Below, piece by piece: positions 9,264 through 18,562 of a stretch of 64,000 nucleotides of DNA. The translations under genes and the position numbers were made by a program. Each line of letters begins with the position of its first letter. The first letter of the stretch is position 1. Under the pieces are notes generated by a model. That model was not told where the DNA came from. It saw only the letters and a list, made by a program, of their open reading frames with translations, and made no database searches. Source of the DNA: Actinocatenispora comari (GTDB taxonomy: Bacteria > Actinomycetota > Actinomycetes > Mycobacteriales > Micromonosporaceae); assembly GCF_017312725.1 (NCBI RefSeq), contig NZ_BOPO01000111.1:1-64000 (forward strand), given 5' to 3'.

Positions 9264-9692
9264 TCAGGAGGCGGGCTCGCGCGGCTCCAGGGTCAGCGAG
9301 ACGGAGTTGATGCAGTACCGCTGGTCGGTGGGGGTGCCGTAGCCCTCACCCTCGAACACGTGGCCGAGGTGCGAGTCGCAGGTGGCGCAGCGCACCTCGG
9401 TGCGGGTCATGCCGAGGCTGGTGTCGGTGATCAGCCGCACCGCCTCGCCGGCCAGCGGGGTGTAGAACGACGGCCAGCCGCAGTGCGACTCGAACTTGGT
9501 GTCGCTGCGGAACAGCTCCGCCCCGCAGGCCCGACACCGGTACACACCCTCGGTGGTGGTGTTCACGTACTCCCCGGTGAACGGGCGCTCGGTGGCCGCC
9601 TCCCGCAGCACCGCGAACTCCTCCGGGCTCAGCCGCTCGCGCCACTCGTCCTCGGTGGCCGGCAGCGGCCGGCTCACGCTCTGCTCACTCAT
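9264..9692 (-). CDS. msrB: Peptide methionine-R-sulfoxide reductase
   Basis: A 142-residue MsrB that repairs methionine-R-sulfoxide in oxidised proteins. Both zinc-binding CxxC pairs are present ([11 protein letters not shown] and [11 protein letters not shown]), and the catalytic Cys is in RYCINSVSL near the C-terminus. [10 protein letters not shown] is the substrate-binding signature. ATG at 9692 follows GGAGAC. No MsrA partner lies next to it. Confidence 0.95.
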   Translation of the reverse strand: MSEQSVSRPLPATEDEWRERLSPEEFAVLREAATERPFTGEYVNTTTEGVYRCRACGAELFRSDTKFESHCGWPSFYTPLAGEAVRLITDTSLGMTRTEVRCATCDSHLGHVFEGEGYGTPTDQRYCINSVSLTLEPREPAS

Positions 9693-9835
9693 GTCTCCAG
9701 GCTACGTCGGCTGCCCAGTGCCGCCGCTGCCCCGGCGACGCCCCGCGGCTCCGGCGTTCTCGTGGTCGCCGGCGCGATACCGCCCTATCGTTCGAATCGA
9801 GCCCGATCGGCGGTATGGAGGAGTTGACTGGCGGC

Positions 9836-10273
9836 ATGGCCTTGCAGGGGGAGTACGCACCGAGTCCGTCCCAGCGTTCGCGCGACCAGGTGGAGCGGTA
9901 CGAGAGTTCCGGCGGCACCGAGGGCACCACGATGCGCGGCATGCCGGTGGTGATCGTCACCAGCCGGGGCGCCCGCACCGGCAAGATCCGCAAGACGCCG
10001 GTGATGCGGGTCGAGCACGACGGCGACTACGCGGTGGTCGCCTCGCTCGGCGGCGCGCCGAAACACCCCGTCTGGTATTACAACCTCGTCGCCGACCCAC
10101 ACGTCGAACTGCAGGACGGGCCGGTCAAACGGGCGATGGTGGCGCACGAGGCGAGCGGCGCCGAGCGGGACACCTGGTGGCGGCGCGCGGTCGAGGCCTA
10201 CCCGGACTACGCCGACTACCAGACGAAGACCGACCGGATCATCCCGGTCTTCGTGCTCACCCCGGCCGACTGA
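9836..10273 (+). CDS. Deazaflavin (F420)-dependent nitroreductase-family protein
   Basis: A 145-residue protein of the Ddn/FDOR family, a split-barrel that uses F420H2 in actinobacteria. Family signatures are [38 protein letters not shown] and [20 protein letters not shown] chose ATG 9836 ([10 protein letters not shown]) because family members start there; an ATG at 9815 is in frame and carries the only strong GGAGGAG just after it, so the start is uncertain. Substrates of these enzymes vary and cannot be assigned. Confidence 0.85.
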   Translation: MALQGEYAPSPSQRSRDQVERYESSGGTEGTTMRGMPVVIVTSRGARTGKIRKTPVMRVEHDGDYAVVASLGGAPKHPVWYYNLVADPHVELQDGPVKRAMVAHEASGAERDTWWRRAVEAYPDYADYQTKTDRIIPVFVLTPAD

Positions 10274-10287
10274 CTCCCGGTACCGGA

Positions 10288-10320
10288 GCGGCGCGCGGCG
10301 CACACGTCGCCGCGCGCCGC
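10288..10320. terminator. Bidirectional terminator hairpin
   Basis: A perfect 13-bp GC stem with a 7-nt loop lies between the ends of two convergent genes (stops at 10273 and 10325) and can serve both. Confidence 0.75.
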
Positions 10321-10324
10321 GACG

Positions 10325-12694
10325 TCACGGTCGGACCCGGGCGATCTGCGGGTCGTGATCGCTGGTCTGGTTGGCGAACTCGCTGTTGATGTGCACCACC
10401 TGGTAGTCGTGCCGCGGCAGCAGCGACGGCGAGATCATCAGGTGGTCCAGTACCTCCGAGTTGCCCTCGTAGTCGTAGGTGTACCGGTCCCGCAGCGGCA
10501 GCGTGCCCGGCAGGTCGACGAGGGAGTGGTCGGCGGTCAGGGTGTGCGCCGTGTCGGAGAACTCGAAGTCGTTCAGGTCACCGAGTACCACGATCCTCGC
10601 GGCCGGGTCGATCGCCTGGAGCTGCCCGACGAACCGGTGCACCAGCACCGCCTGCTGGTCGCGCTGCTTCTCCGAACCGCGCGCCGGCGGCTGGTAGCGG
10701 CCCATCAGCGGGTCGTCGCCGCCCTTGGACGCGAAGTGGTTCGCGATCACGAACAGCGGCTTGCCGTGGTAGGAGAACTCGCCGGCCAGCGGCTTGCGCG
10801 AGTCCTGCCAGGCGTCGTCGGCCGGCGCCACCCGCCCCGGCGAGTGGGTCAGCTGCGGCACCCCGTGCACCGAGGTGACCGACTCCGGCGTGGTCGAGTC
10901 GCCGGGCGAGCGGTCCACGAAGGACAGCCCCCGGTCGGTACGGAACAGGAAACCGACCCGGATGTTGCCGCCGGGCTGCCCGCCGTCCTGGTCGTTCACC
11001 GGGTCGATCGAGCGCCACTGGTACGTCGGCCCGCCGGCTGCGGTGACGGCGTCGATCAGCTTGGTCCAGGTCACGTCCGCGGCGACCACGCCGTCGTCGG
11101 TGGCGCCGTCGTTGTCCTGGATCTCCTCCACCGCGACGATGTCCGGCGAGGACAGGTTGTGCACGATGCCGGTGGCGAGCTTGTCGAACTTGCTCTGCGG
11201 GTCGCCCGGCGCCAGGTTCTCCACGTTGTACGTGGCGATCGACAGCTCGCCGGCCCGCTGCGGCCGGGTGGTGCCCGGCCGCAGGCCGCCGGAGACGACC
11301 GTCGGGCTCGCGGTCGGGTAGAGCATGTAGTTGCCGAACTGGTAGTCCAGCGGCCCGGACACGGTGCCGGTCAGCCGGTCGCCGGTGTTCGCGTCCGGCA
11401 CCTTCGCCAGCGTCGAGGACAGGATCAGCCGGCCGGTGTTCGCGTTGTCGTAGCCGGTGTACTTGACGCCGCCGTTGCGGGTGCGCACGCCCGGGTCGCC
11501 GGCCGGCAGCACCGGCAGCTCACCGTACGAGTTGGTCGGGCCGACGGCCGTGGCGTGCCGCACCGCGACGAGCATGCCCTCGACCGACTCGTACGCGTCG
11601 AGCGCGTTGTGCCTCGGGTCGAACGTGGCGCTCTTCTCCACGTCGCCGGGCGAGTCGGTGCGCACCGCGCGCGGGATCCGCAGGCCACCGGGCCCGAGGA
11701 CGACGGCCTTCGGCAGCCGCGCGTCGTGGCCGACGACGGTGACGGTCGGCCTGGTCAGCTCGGTGGTGGACAGGTTGGTGGCGCTGTTGCCCGGCCGGTA
11801 CTCGCTGACCGTGCCGGCCACGGTCACGCTGTCGCCGCGGGCCACGGCCGGCTTGGCCGAGGTGAACACGTACAGGCCCTCGCTGGTGGCCGGGTCGCGG
11901 TCCGGGTGCGGGTCCTGGAACCAGAAGCCCTGCGGGCCGACGGCGGTGACCACGCCGGGTACCTCGGTGACCGGCTTGCCGGAAAGCGGGGAGCGGTGCG
12001 CGGCGCCCTGGATGTCGTGGATGCGGGCCGGTTCGCCGGTCGGCGGCGGGGTGCTGCCGGTACCGGTCGGGTCCGGGTCGCCGACGGTGAAGTCGGTGGC
12101 GTTGTCGTCGGTGTCGGCGGCGTCGCCGCGCAGCGCGGCGGTGGTGTTGGACAGTGCCGGTACCGGGCTGCCCTCGGCGTCGGTGACGCTGCCGTACCCG
12201 ACGAAGTCGCGCACACCGTCGCTGCCGGCGCAGGAGGCGCCGCAGGTCAGCGCGGTACCCGCGGTGACGAGGGCGATCCGGCCGGAGGTGGCGCTCATGG
12301 CGATCGAGCCGGTCGCGTTCGGGTCGGTCAGCGGCGTGCTGCCGCCGGCCCCGGCGGCCTCGGCGACCAGGTAGTCGGCGCCGGCCGCGATGGCGCCGGT
12401 CAGCTTGGTCACCTGCCAGCTGGTGCCGCTGGCGGACGCGTACTGCACGCTCCAGCCGGACACGTCGACGGCGCTGCCGCCGCGGTTGTGCAGCTGGACG
12501 TAGTCGTTGGTGAGGGTGGCGCCGGAGTTGCCGCCACCGCCGTACACCTGGGTGATCACCACGTCGCTGGACGCGGCCTGCGCGGGCGCGACCGCGGCGA
12601 GGGTCAGGCCGCCGGCCGTGACGAGGGCGAGCGCGCCGCCGAGCACGGCGCGTCGCCGCCGTCCCGCCAGGGCGGCTGTGATGCGTGGGGACAC
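10325..12694 (-). CDS. Secreted ExeM/NucH-type endonuclease with lamin-tail domain
   Basis: A 789-residue exported nuclease. GTG at 12694 has AGGAGG 7 nt upstream. Residues 1-40 form a signal peptide (RRRR, hydrophobic core, APAQAA). A lamin-tail domain follows (VVITQVYGGGGNSG, NDYVQLHNRG), then an OB-like region (VTEVPGVVTAVGPQGFWFQD) and, from ~residue 480, an endonuclease/exonuclease/phosphatase domain (ELSIATYNVENL, PDIVAVEEIQDNDG, VVLGDLNDFEFSDT, LDHLMISPSL, SDHDPQIARV) with the catalytic Asn, Glu, Asp and His. Family members degrade extracellular DNA to release phosphate and nucleosides. It is convergent to its upstream neighbour and monocistronic. Confidence 0.88.
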   Translation of the reverse strand: MSPRITAALAGRRRRAVLGGALALVTAGGLTLAAVAPAQAASSDVVITQVYGGGGNSGATLTNDYVQLHNRGGSAVDVSGWSVQYASASGTSWQVTKLTGAIAAGADYLVAEAAGAGGSTPLTDPNATGSIAMSATSGRIALVTAGTALTCGASCAGSDGVRDFVGYGSVTDAEGSPVPALSNTTAALRGDAADTDDNATDFTVGDPDPTGTGSTPPPTGEPARIHDIQGAAHRSPLSGKPVTEVPGVVTAVGPQGFWFQDPHPDRDPATSEGLYVFTSAKPAVARGDSVTVAGTVSEYRPGNSATNLSTTELTRPTVTVVGHDARLPKAVVLGPGGLRIPRAVRTDSPGDVEKSATFDPRHNALDAYESVEGMLVAVRHATAVGPTNSYGELPVLPAGDPGVRTRNGGVKYTGYDNANTGRLILSSTLAKVPDANTGDRLTGTVSGPLDYQFGNYMLYPTASPTVVSGGLRPGTTRPQRAGELSIATYNVENLAPGDPQSKFDKLATGIVHNLSSPDIVAVEEIQDNDGATDDGVVAADVTWTKLIDAVTAAGGPTYQWRSIDPVNDQDGGQPGGNIRVGFLFRTDRGLSFVDRSPGDSTTPESVTSVHGVPQLTHSPGRVAPADDAWQDSRKPLAGEFSYHGKPLFVIANHFASKGGDDPLMGRYQPPARGSEKQRDQQAVLVHRFVGQLQAIDPAARIVVLGDLNDFEFSDTAHTLTADHSLVDLPGTLPLRDRYTYDYEGNSEVLDHLMISPSLLPRHDYQVVHINSEFANQTSDHDPQIARVRP

Positions 12695-12891
12695 GCTGAA
12701 TCCTCCTGGATCGGTAGTGGAGGCACCCGGGAGGACGGCCGGCGCCCCGAGCCACGTCGGCAGTCCCGTCGGTACCTCTGCGCCGCCCGGCGTGGGCAGC
12801 CCTTCTGCCTACCATCCGGAGCCGGACAAGTCAGTAACGCCGCGGTATCGACCCCCTGAAGTCCACCCGACCGGCGGGTTCGGCCGCTGCC

Positions 12892-13416
12892 TCAGGCGGT
12901 GGTCGCCTCGTCGCGGTGCCGGTGGGCGAGGGACACGTACAGCTGCCACGAGGCGGCGATCGTCGCGGTCTCGGCCTCGCTGACCGGCCGCCGCACCTTT
13001 CCCGGTACGCCGGCGACCAGCGAACCGGCCGGAATCCGCGCGCCGGGTGGTACCACCGCGCCGGCGGCGATCAGGCAGCCCGGCTCGATCCGGGCGCCGT
13101 TGAGCACGGTGGCGCGCATCCCGATCAGGCAGTCGTCGCCGACCGTCGCGCCGTGCACGACCGCGCCGTGGCCGATGGTGACCCGCTCGCCGATGCTCGC
13201 CGGGAAGCCGGGGTCGGCGTGCAGCACCGCGGTGTCCTGGACGTTGCTGCCGGCGCCGATCGACACCGACGCGACGTCGCCGCGCAGCACCGCGCCGTAC
13301 CAGACGCCGACGTCGTCGGCCAGCGTCACGTCGCCGACGACGGTCGCACCGGGCAGGACCACGGCGCCGGGTGCGAGCCGCGGCGCGGCGCCGGGCAGGG
13401 CGAGGATGCGGGACAT
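12892..13416 (-). CDS. Gamma-class carbonic anhydrase-like hexapeptide protein
   Basis: A 174-residue left-handed beta-helix protein with repeated hexapeptides. Three His at the positions used for metal in gamma carbonic anhydrases are visible: TAVLHADPG and VTIGHGAVVHG. The family reaction is CO2 hydration, though many members are untested. ATG at 13416 is preceded by GAGG. It is the last gene of the inositol operon, 69 nt after mmsA, whose enzyme releases CO2 or bicarbonate; a role there is an inference only. Confidence 0.8.
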   Translation of the reverse strand: MSRILALPGAAPRLAPGAVVLPGATVVGDVTLADDVGVWYGAVLRGDVASVSIGAGSNVQDTAVLHADPGFPASIGERVTIGHGAVVHGATVGDDCLIGMRATVLNGARIEPGCLIAAGAVVPPGARIPAGSLVAGVPGKVRRPVSEAETATIAASWQLYVSLAHRHRDEATTA

Positions 13417-13485
13417 GGGAACCGCCTCGAGGGTCGCGTCGTGGCGGCCGGCCGACCGCCACGACGCGATCATGACAGCAGCCGC

Positions 13486-14961
13486 TCAGGCGGAGGGGAA
13501 GTGGTACTGCGGGGCAGCGGCACCGCGCGGCCAGCGCGCGGTGACCGCCTTGGCGCGGGTGTAGAACGCCACGCCCTCGGTGCCGTACACGTGCGTGTCG
13601 CCGAACAGCGAGTCCTTCCAGCCGCCGAAGGAGTGATAGGCCATCGGTACCGGGATCGGCACGTTGATGCCGACCATCCCGGCGGTCACCTCCCGGCCGA
13701 ACCGGCGGGCGGCGGCACCGCTGCCGGTGAAGATCGCCGCCCCGTTGCCGTACGGGTTCGCGTTGACCAGCGCGATCGCCTCGTCCAGGGTGGCCGCCCG
13801 CAGCACCACCAGTACCGGCCCGAACACCTCGGTGCGGTAGATCTCCTGGTCGACGTCGACGTGGTCGAGCAGGCACGGGCCGACGAAGAAGCCGTCGCCG
13901 GGCTGCTCGCGGCGGTCCACCACCAGCGTCGCGCCGTCCGCGGCGGCCCGCTCGACGTGCCCGACGATGCGCTCCGCCGCCTGCGCGGTGATCACCGGAC
14001 CCAGCTCGGTACCGGCGTCCCGGCCGGCGCCGACCCGGACCCCGCGGGCCAGCTCGGCCAGCGCGGCGACCAGGTCGTCGGCGCAGTCACCGACCGCCAC
14101 CACCGCCGAGATCGCCATGCAGCGCTGGCCGGCCGAGCCGTACGCGGCGCCGGTGATCTGCCGGGCGGTGTCGGCGAGGTCGGCGTCCGGCAGCACCACC
14201 GCGTGGTTCTTCGCGCCGCCGAGCGCCTGCACCCGCTTGCCGGCAGCGGTACCGCGCTGGTACACGTGCCGGGCGATCGGGGTCGAGCCGACGAACGACA
14301 CGGCGGCCACGTCCGGGTGGTCGAGCAGCGCGTCGACCGCGACCGCGTCGCCGTGCAGCACGGTGAACACGCCGTCCGGCAGCCCGGCCCGCTGCCACAG
14401 CCGGGCCAGGACCATCGCCGCGGACGGGTCGCGCTCGCTGGGCTTGAGCACGAACGTGTTGCCCGCCGCGATCGCGATCGGGTGCATCCACAACGGCACC
14501 ATCGCCGGGAAGTTGAACGGGGTGATCCCGGCGCAGACGCCGAGCGGCTGCCGCAGCGACCAGGCGTCGACCCCGGTGGACACCTGGTCGGAGTACGCGC
14601 CCTTGAGCAGGTGCGGGATGCCGCAGGCGAACTCGACGACCTCGCGGCCGCGGGCCACCTCGCCGCGGGCGTCGTCGAGCGTCTTGCCGTGCTCGTCGGT
14701 GATCGCCTCGGCCAGCTCGTCGGTGTGCGCGGTGAGCAGCTCCCGGAACCGGAACAGGATCTCGGTGCGCTTGGCGAGCGACAGGTCGTGCCAGCCGTCG
14801 AACGCGGCCTTCGCCGACGCCACCGCCGTGTCCACATCGGACTTCTCGGCCAGCCGGACCCGCGACTGCACCTGTCCGGTCGCCGGGTTGTACACCGGTG
14901 CGCTGCGCTCGCCGTCGCCGGCGGTGCTCGCCCCGTTGATCCAGTGCTCGATCGTCTGCAT
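13486..14961 (-). CDS. mmsA: CoA-acylating methylmalonate-semialdehyde dehydrogenase
   Basis: A 491-residue aldehyde dehydrogenase of the MmsA/IolA type, which turns malonate semialdehyde into acetyl-CoA plus CO2 with NAD and CoA. The catalytic Cys is in YGSAGQRCMAIS near residue 283; FVGSTPIARHVY and VLKPSERDPSAA are NAD-binding elements; the usual general-base Glu of other ALDHs is replaced (LGGAKNHAVVLPDAD), as expected for the CoA-dependent class. It starts at ATG 14961, 12 nt after iolD, with GGAAG upstream. It is the last catalytic step of inositol breakdown. Confidence 0.93.
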   Translation of the reverse strand: MQTIEHWINGASTAGDGERSAPVYNPATGQVQSRVRLAEKSDVDTAVASAKAAFDGWHDLSLAKRTEILFRFRELLTAHTDELAEAITDEHGKTLDDARGEVARGREVVEFACGIPHLLKGAYSDQVSTGVDAWSLRQPLGVCAGITPFNFPAMVPLWMHPIAIAAGNTFVLKPSERDPSAAMVLARLWQRAGLPDGVFTVLHGDAVAVDALLDHPDVAAVSFVGSTPIARHVYQRGTAAGKRVQALGGAKNHAVVLPDADLADTARQITGAAYGSAGQRCMAISAVVAVGDCADDLVAALAELARGVRVGAGRDAGTELGPVITAQAAERIVGHVERAAADGATLVVDRREQPGDGFFVGPCLLDHVDVDQEIYRTEVFGPVLVVLRAATLDEAIALVNANPYGNGAAIFTGSGAAARRFGREVTAGMVGINVPIPVPMAYHSFGGWKDSLFGDTHVYGTEGVAFYTRAKAVTARWPRGAAAPQYHFPSA

Positions 14962-14973
14962 CTTCCCGCTTCC

Positions 14974-16833
14974 TTACAGGTAGTGGCGTTGCGTCTGCTT
15001 GGCCTGCTCGTACTCGCGGCGCGCGGTGACGGTGGCGGGCAGGGTCGCGGCCTCGGCCACCGGCACGTCCCACCACGCGGCCGAGTCCGGCGCGGGCACC
15101 AGGGGGTCGGTGCCGATCCGGATCACCGTGGTACGCGGCGACCGGCGCGCGGCGGCCAGCGCCGACCGCAGTTCCTCCACAGTGGACACTTCGGTGACCG
15201 CGGCGCCGAGGCTCGCGGCGTTCGCGGCGAGATCGGTCGGCAGCACGTCGCCGGTCAGCCCGCCGCCCTCGTCGCGATAGCGGTACCAGGTGCCGAAGCG
15301 CGGCGCGCCGACCGTCTCGGACAGCGCACCGATGGAGGCGAACCCGGCGTTGTCGACCAGCACCACGATCAGCTTCACACCCTCCGCGACCGCGGTCACC
15401 AGCTCCTGCGCCATCATCAGGTACGAGCCGTCGCCGACCAGGACGAACACCTCGCCCTCGGTGCCGATCGCGAGCTTCGCGCCGAGCCCGCCGGCGATCT
15501 CGTAGCCCATGCACGAGTACCCGTACTCCACGTGGTACTGGCGGGGTGCGCCGGCGCGCCACAGCTTGTGCAGGTCGCCGGGCATCGACCCGGCCGCGCA
15601 CACCACGACGTCGGCGTCGGTGGCGGCCTCGTTGACCGCGCCGATCACCTCGCTCTGCGCGGGCAGCGGCGCGTGCCCCAGCCGGTACGCACCATCCACA
15701 GTGGACGACCAGGTCGCGGCGAGGTCCGCCGCGCGCCGCCGGTACCCGTCGGGCACCCGCCAGCCGGCGAGCGCGGCGGTCAGCTGCTCCAGCGCCCGCC
15801 GGGCGTCGGCCAGCACGGCGAGGCCGGCCAGCCGTACCGCGTCGGCGGCGCACACGTTGATGTTGACGAACCGGACGTCCGGGTCGGCGAACGCGGTGTG
15901 CGAGGCGGTGGTGAAGTCGGCGAACCGGGTACCGATGCCGAGCACCAGGTCGGCCTCGGCCGCGAGCGCGTTCGCCGCGGTGGTCCCGGTGGCCCCGATC
16001 GCGCCGACCGATGCGGGGTGGTCGTGCCGCAGCGAGCCCTTGCCGGCCTGCGTCTCGGCGACGGGGATGCCGGTGGCGGCGGCGAAGGCGGCCAGTGCCT
16101 CGGTGGCCGCCGAGTACCGCACGCCGCCGCCGGCGACGATCAGCGGCCGGCGGGCCGCCCGGATCGCCGTCACCGCCTCGGCCAGCGACTCCGGATCGGC
16201 CACCGCGCGGCGCACTGGCCAGACCCGGGGCGCGGTGAACGCGGCGGGCCAGTCGTACGCCTCGACCTGCACGTCCTGCGGCAGCGCCAGGGTGACGGCG
16301 CCGGTCGCGGCCGGGTCGGTCAGCACCCGCATCGCCGCGGGCGCCGCGTCGAGCAGCTGCTCGGGCCGCATGATCCGGTCGAACCACACCGACACCGGGC
16401 GCAGGCAGTCGTTCACCGACACGTCGGCCGCGTACGAGGTCTGCAGCTGCTGCAGCACCGGATCGGCCGGCCGGGTGGCGAACACGTCGCCGGGCAGCAG
16501 CAGCACCGGCAGCCGGTTGATGGTGGCGCCGGCCGCGCCGGTGACCATGTTCGTCGCCCCCGGACCGATCGACGAGGTGCACGCGAACGTCGACAGCCGG
16601 TCGCGCACCCGGGCGTAGGCCGCGGCGGTGTGCACCATCGCCTGCTCGTTGCGGGCCTGGTGGTAGCGCAGCTCGTCGCCGGCCTGCAACAGCGCCTGCC
16701 CGATGCCCGCAATGTTGCCGTGCCCGAAGATGCCGAAGCAGCCGGCGAACAGCCGCCGCCGCACCCCGTCCCGCTCGGTGTACTGGTTCGCCAGGAAACG
16801 CACCAGCGCCTGCGCCACCGTGGCCCGGGTCAT
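14974..16833 (-). CDS. iolD: 3D-(3,5/4)-trihydroxycyclohexane-1,2-dione hydrolase
   Basis: A 619-residue thiamine-diphosphate enzyme that opens the ring of diketo-inositol to 5-deoxy-glucuronate. The three domains of the ThDP family are present: N-terminal pyrimidine-binding (GCFGIFGHGNIAGIGQAL), central (ADLVLGIGTRF) and C-terminal pyrophosphate-binding with GDGSYLMMAQELVTA followed by VLVDN. Length matches known IolD proteins. ATG at 16833 overlaps the iolB stop by 4 nt (ATGA), so the two are translationally coupled. Confidence 0.95.
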   Translation of the reverse strand: MTRATVAQALVRFLANQYTERDGVRRRLFAGCFGIFGHGNIAGIGQALLQAGDELRYHQARNEQAMVHTAAAYARVRDRLSTFACTSSIGPGATNMVTGAAGATINRLPVLLLPGDVFATRPADPVLQQLQTSYAADVSVNDCLRPVSVWFDRIMRPEQLLDAAPAAMRVLTDPAATGAVTLALPQDVQVEAYDWPAAFTAPRVWPVRRAVADPESLAEAVTAIRAARRPLIVAGGGVRYSAATEALAAFAAATGIPVAETQAGKGSLRHDHPASVGAIGATGTTAANALAAEADLVLGIGTRFADFTTASHTAFADPDVRFVNINVCAADAVRLAGLAVLADARRALEQLTAALAGWRVPDGYRRRAADLAATWSSTVDGAYRLGHAPLPAQSEVIGAVNEAATDADVVVCAAGSMPGDLHKLWRAGAPRQYHVEYGYSCMGYEIAGGLGAKLAIGTEGEVFVLVGDGSYLMMAQELVTAVAEGVKLIVVLVDNAGFASIGALSETVGAPRFGTWYRYRDEGGGLTGDVLPTDLAANAASLGAAVTEVSTVEELRSALAAARRSPRTTVIRIGTDPLVPAPDSAAWWDVPVAEAATLPATVTARREYEQAKQTQRHYL

Positions 16834-17675
16834 GACGCCCCCTCCGCTTCGCCCATCGGCAGCCGGTCGTCGACCGGCATGCCGTCCCAGCTGGACCGTA
16901 TCCAGGCGTGCGCCGGATCGTCCCGGATTCGCCAGGCCCGCTCCGGACGCGGCCCGGCCATCACGTTCAGGTAGTACATCGGGTAGCCCGGCGCGGCCAT
17001 CGACGGTCCGTGCCAGCCGTACGGCACCAGCACCACGTCACCGGTGCGCACCTCGGCGAGCACGTCGATCGGTCGCCCCGGCGTGCCGTACACCCGGTGG
17101 TAACCGGCGCCGTCGCCGCCGATCTCGAAGTAGTAGATCTCCTCCAGTTCGGACTCGTGCTCGGAGTGCTCGTCGTGCTTGTGCGGCGGGTAGCTGGACC
17201 AGTTGCCGTCCGGGGTGAGCACCTCGACCACGATCAGCCGGTCGCACTCGAAACCGCCGGCGGCGGCGAGGTTGTTGACCTGCCGGCTGCACCGGCCGGC
17301 GCCGCGCAGCTCCACCGGCACCTGCCCGGCCGGCCCGTACCGGAAGGGAAGGTCGCGTCCGCACGGCCCGGCGGCGACGGCGAACCGGCCGCCCGAGGCC
17401 GAACCGATCGTGGCGTCCGAGCGCCGCGGCAGGTAGGCGAAGTCGGTGCGTCCGGCGAACACGTCGGCCCGGCCGGCCAGCTCGTAGCGCCGCCCGCCGC
17501 ACTCGACGTGCGCGCCGCCGGCCAGCGGCACCACCAGCATCTCCTGCTCGCCGGTGTCGATCGTCGTGCTGCCGCCGGGCGGCAGTGCCAGCACCGACAG
17601 GCCGGCGTGCGACAGCCCGGTGCGGACCGTCCACGGTGGACTCGCGGTGGCGCCGAACGGTTGGTACCAGTCCAT
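16830..17675 (-). CDS. iolB: 5-deoxy-glucuronate isomerase
   Basis: A 281-residue cupin-fold isomerase that makes 2-keto-5-deoxygluconate. The metal-binding region is SSYPPHKHDEHSEHESELEE, with His and Glu ligands, followed by EIYYFEIGGDGAGYHRVYG. The C-terminal cupin part has VPYGWHGPSMAAPGYPMYYL. ATG at 17675 (MDWYQPFG) is preceded by GAGGGGAT and matches family starts; the longer open frame upstream is not family-like. It starts 11 nt after the preceding aldolase gene. Confidence 0.95.
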   Translation of the reverse strand: MDWYQPFGATASPPWTVRTGLSHAGLSVLALPPGGSTTIDTGEQEMLVVPLAGGAHVECGGRRYELAGRADVFAGRTDFAYLPRRSDATIGSASGGRFAVAAGPCGRDLPFRYGPAGQVPVELRGAGRCSRQVNNLAAAGGFECDRLIVVEVLTPDGNWSSYPPHKHDEHSEHESELEEIYYFEIGGDGAGYHRVYGTPGRPIDVLAEVRTGDVVLVPYGWHGPSMAAPGYPMYYLNVMAGPRPERAWRIRDDPAHAWIRSSWDGMPVDDRLPMGEAEGAS

Positions 17676-17686
17676 GCCCGATCCCC

Positions 17687-18562
17687 TCACAACAGGCCGA
17701 CGGCGGTGTCGACGGCCGCGGCGACGTCGTCGTCCGGCGGGTACAGCAGGGCCCGGCCGACGACCAGACCGCGCACCGACTCGTCGGTCAGCGCCCGCTG
17801 CCACGCCGCGTACGTCCGGTCCGGGTCGCCGTGCGGGTCACCGCCGAGCAGCACCACCGGCAGCGTCGTCGCGGCCAGCACCCGCGGCATGTCGTCGACC
17901 ACCGGCAGCTTCAACCAGGTGTACGCCGACCGGCTGCCCAGCGCCTGCGCCACCGCGACGGACCGGATCACCGCGTCGGTGGACAGGTCGTTGACCCGCC
18001 CGCCGGCGGCGTCCCGGCGTACCCAGAAGGGCTCGACCATCGAGACCAGCTGGCGCGCCGCGAGCGCCGAGACGGCCTGCGCGCAGCGTTCCAGCGCACC
18101 CGCGGTGGCCGGGTCGTCCGGGTCTATGCGCAGCAGCATCTTGCCGGCGTCGAAGCCCATCGCGGTGATCGTGTCCGCGTCGTAGGCGGTGAACCGATCG
18201 TCGATCTCGAACACGGTGCCCGGCACGCCGCCCCGGTTCATCGAACCGACCACCACCTTGCCCGCCAGCGCGTCGAGCAGCAGCAGGTCCTCCAGGATGT
18301 CGGCGGTACCGAGCACCCCGGCGACGCCGGGCCGCGACAGCGCGACGAGCAACCGGTCGAGCAGGTCGACCCGGTCGGCCATCGCGTTCGCCCGCCCCCG
18401 TACGGTCAGCGAGGCGCGCGCCGGGTGGTCGGCGGCGATGAGCAGGAACCTGCCCCGCCGGGCCAGCTCCGGCCCGCGCGGCCGGCTCGCCGCGGCGGTG
18501 CACACCGCGTCCGGCGCGGTGGCGCGGGTATGCACCAGCCGGGCGCGCATCGTCTCAGGCAT
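17687..18562 (-). CDS. DeoC-like (beta/alpha)8 aldolase, likely IolJ role
   Basis: A 291-residue TIM-barrel protein of the Cgl0158 type, related to DeoC and LacD aldolases. FLLIAADHPARASLTVRG, TITAMGFDAGKMLLRIDPDD, VSMVEPFWVR and YTWLKLPVVDDM contain Lys residues that could form the Schiff base; AKVVVGSMNRG-type strands are also present. Within an inositol operon lacking a classical fructose-bisphosphate-aldolase-like IolJ, it most likely splits 2-deoxy-5-keto-gluconate-6-phosphate into malonate semialdehyde and dihydroxyacetone phosphate. That role is inferred from context. ATG at 18562 overlaps the iolC stop by 8 nt. Confidence 0.8.
   Translation of the reverse strand: MPETMRARLVHTRATAPDAVCTAAASRPRGPELARRGRFLLIAADHPARASLTVRGRANAMADRVDLLDRLLVALSRPGVAGVLGTADILEDLLLLDALAGKVVVGSMNRGGVPGTVFEIDDRFTAYDADTITAMGFDAGKMLLRIDPDDPATAGALERCAQAVSALAARQLVSMVEPFWVRRDAAGGRVNDLSTDAVIRSVAVAQALGSRSAYTWLKLPVVDDMPRVLAATTLPVVLLGGDPHGDPDRTYAAWQRALTDESVRGLVVGRALLYPPDDDVAAAVDTAVGLL

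Noticed and set aside
12695-12891. A riboswitch in the leader of the secreted nuclease gene
   Set aside because: The 197-nt region has GC hairpins (for example GGCAG-AAGGG-CTGCC on the minus strand) but I could not match any known riboswitch core.
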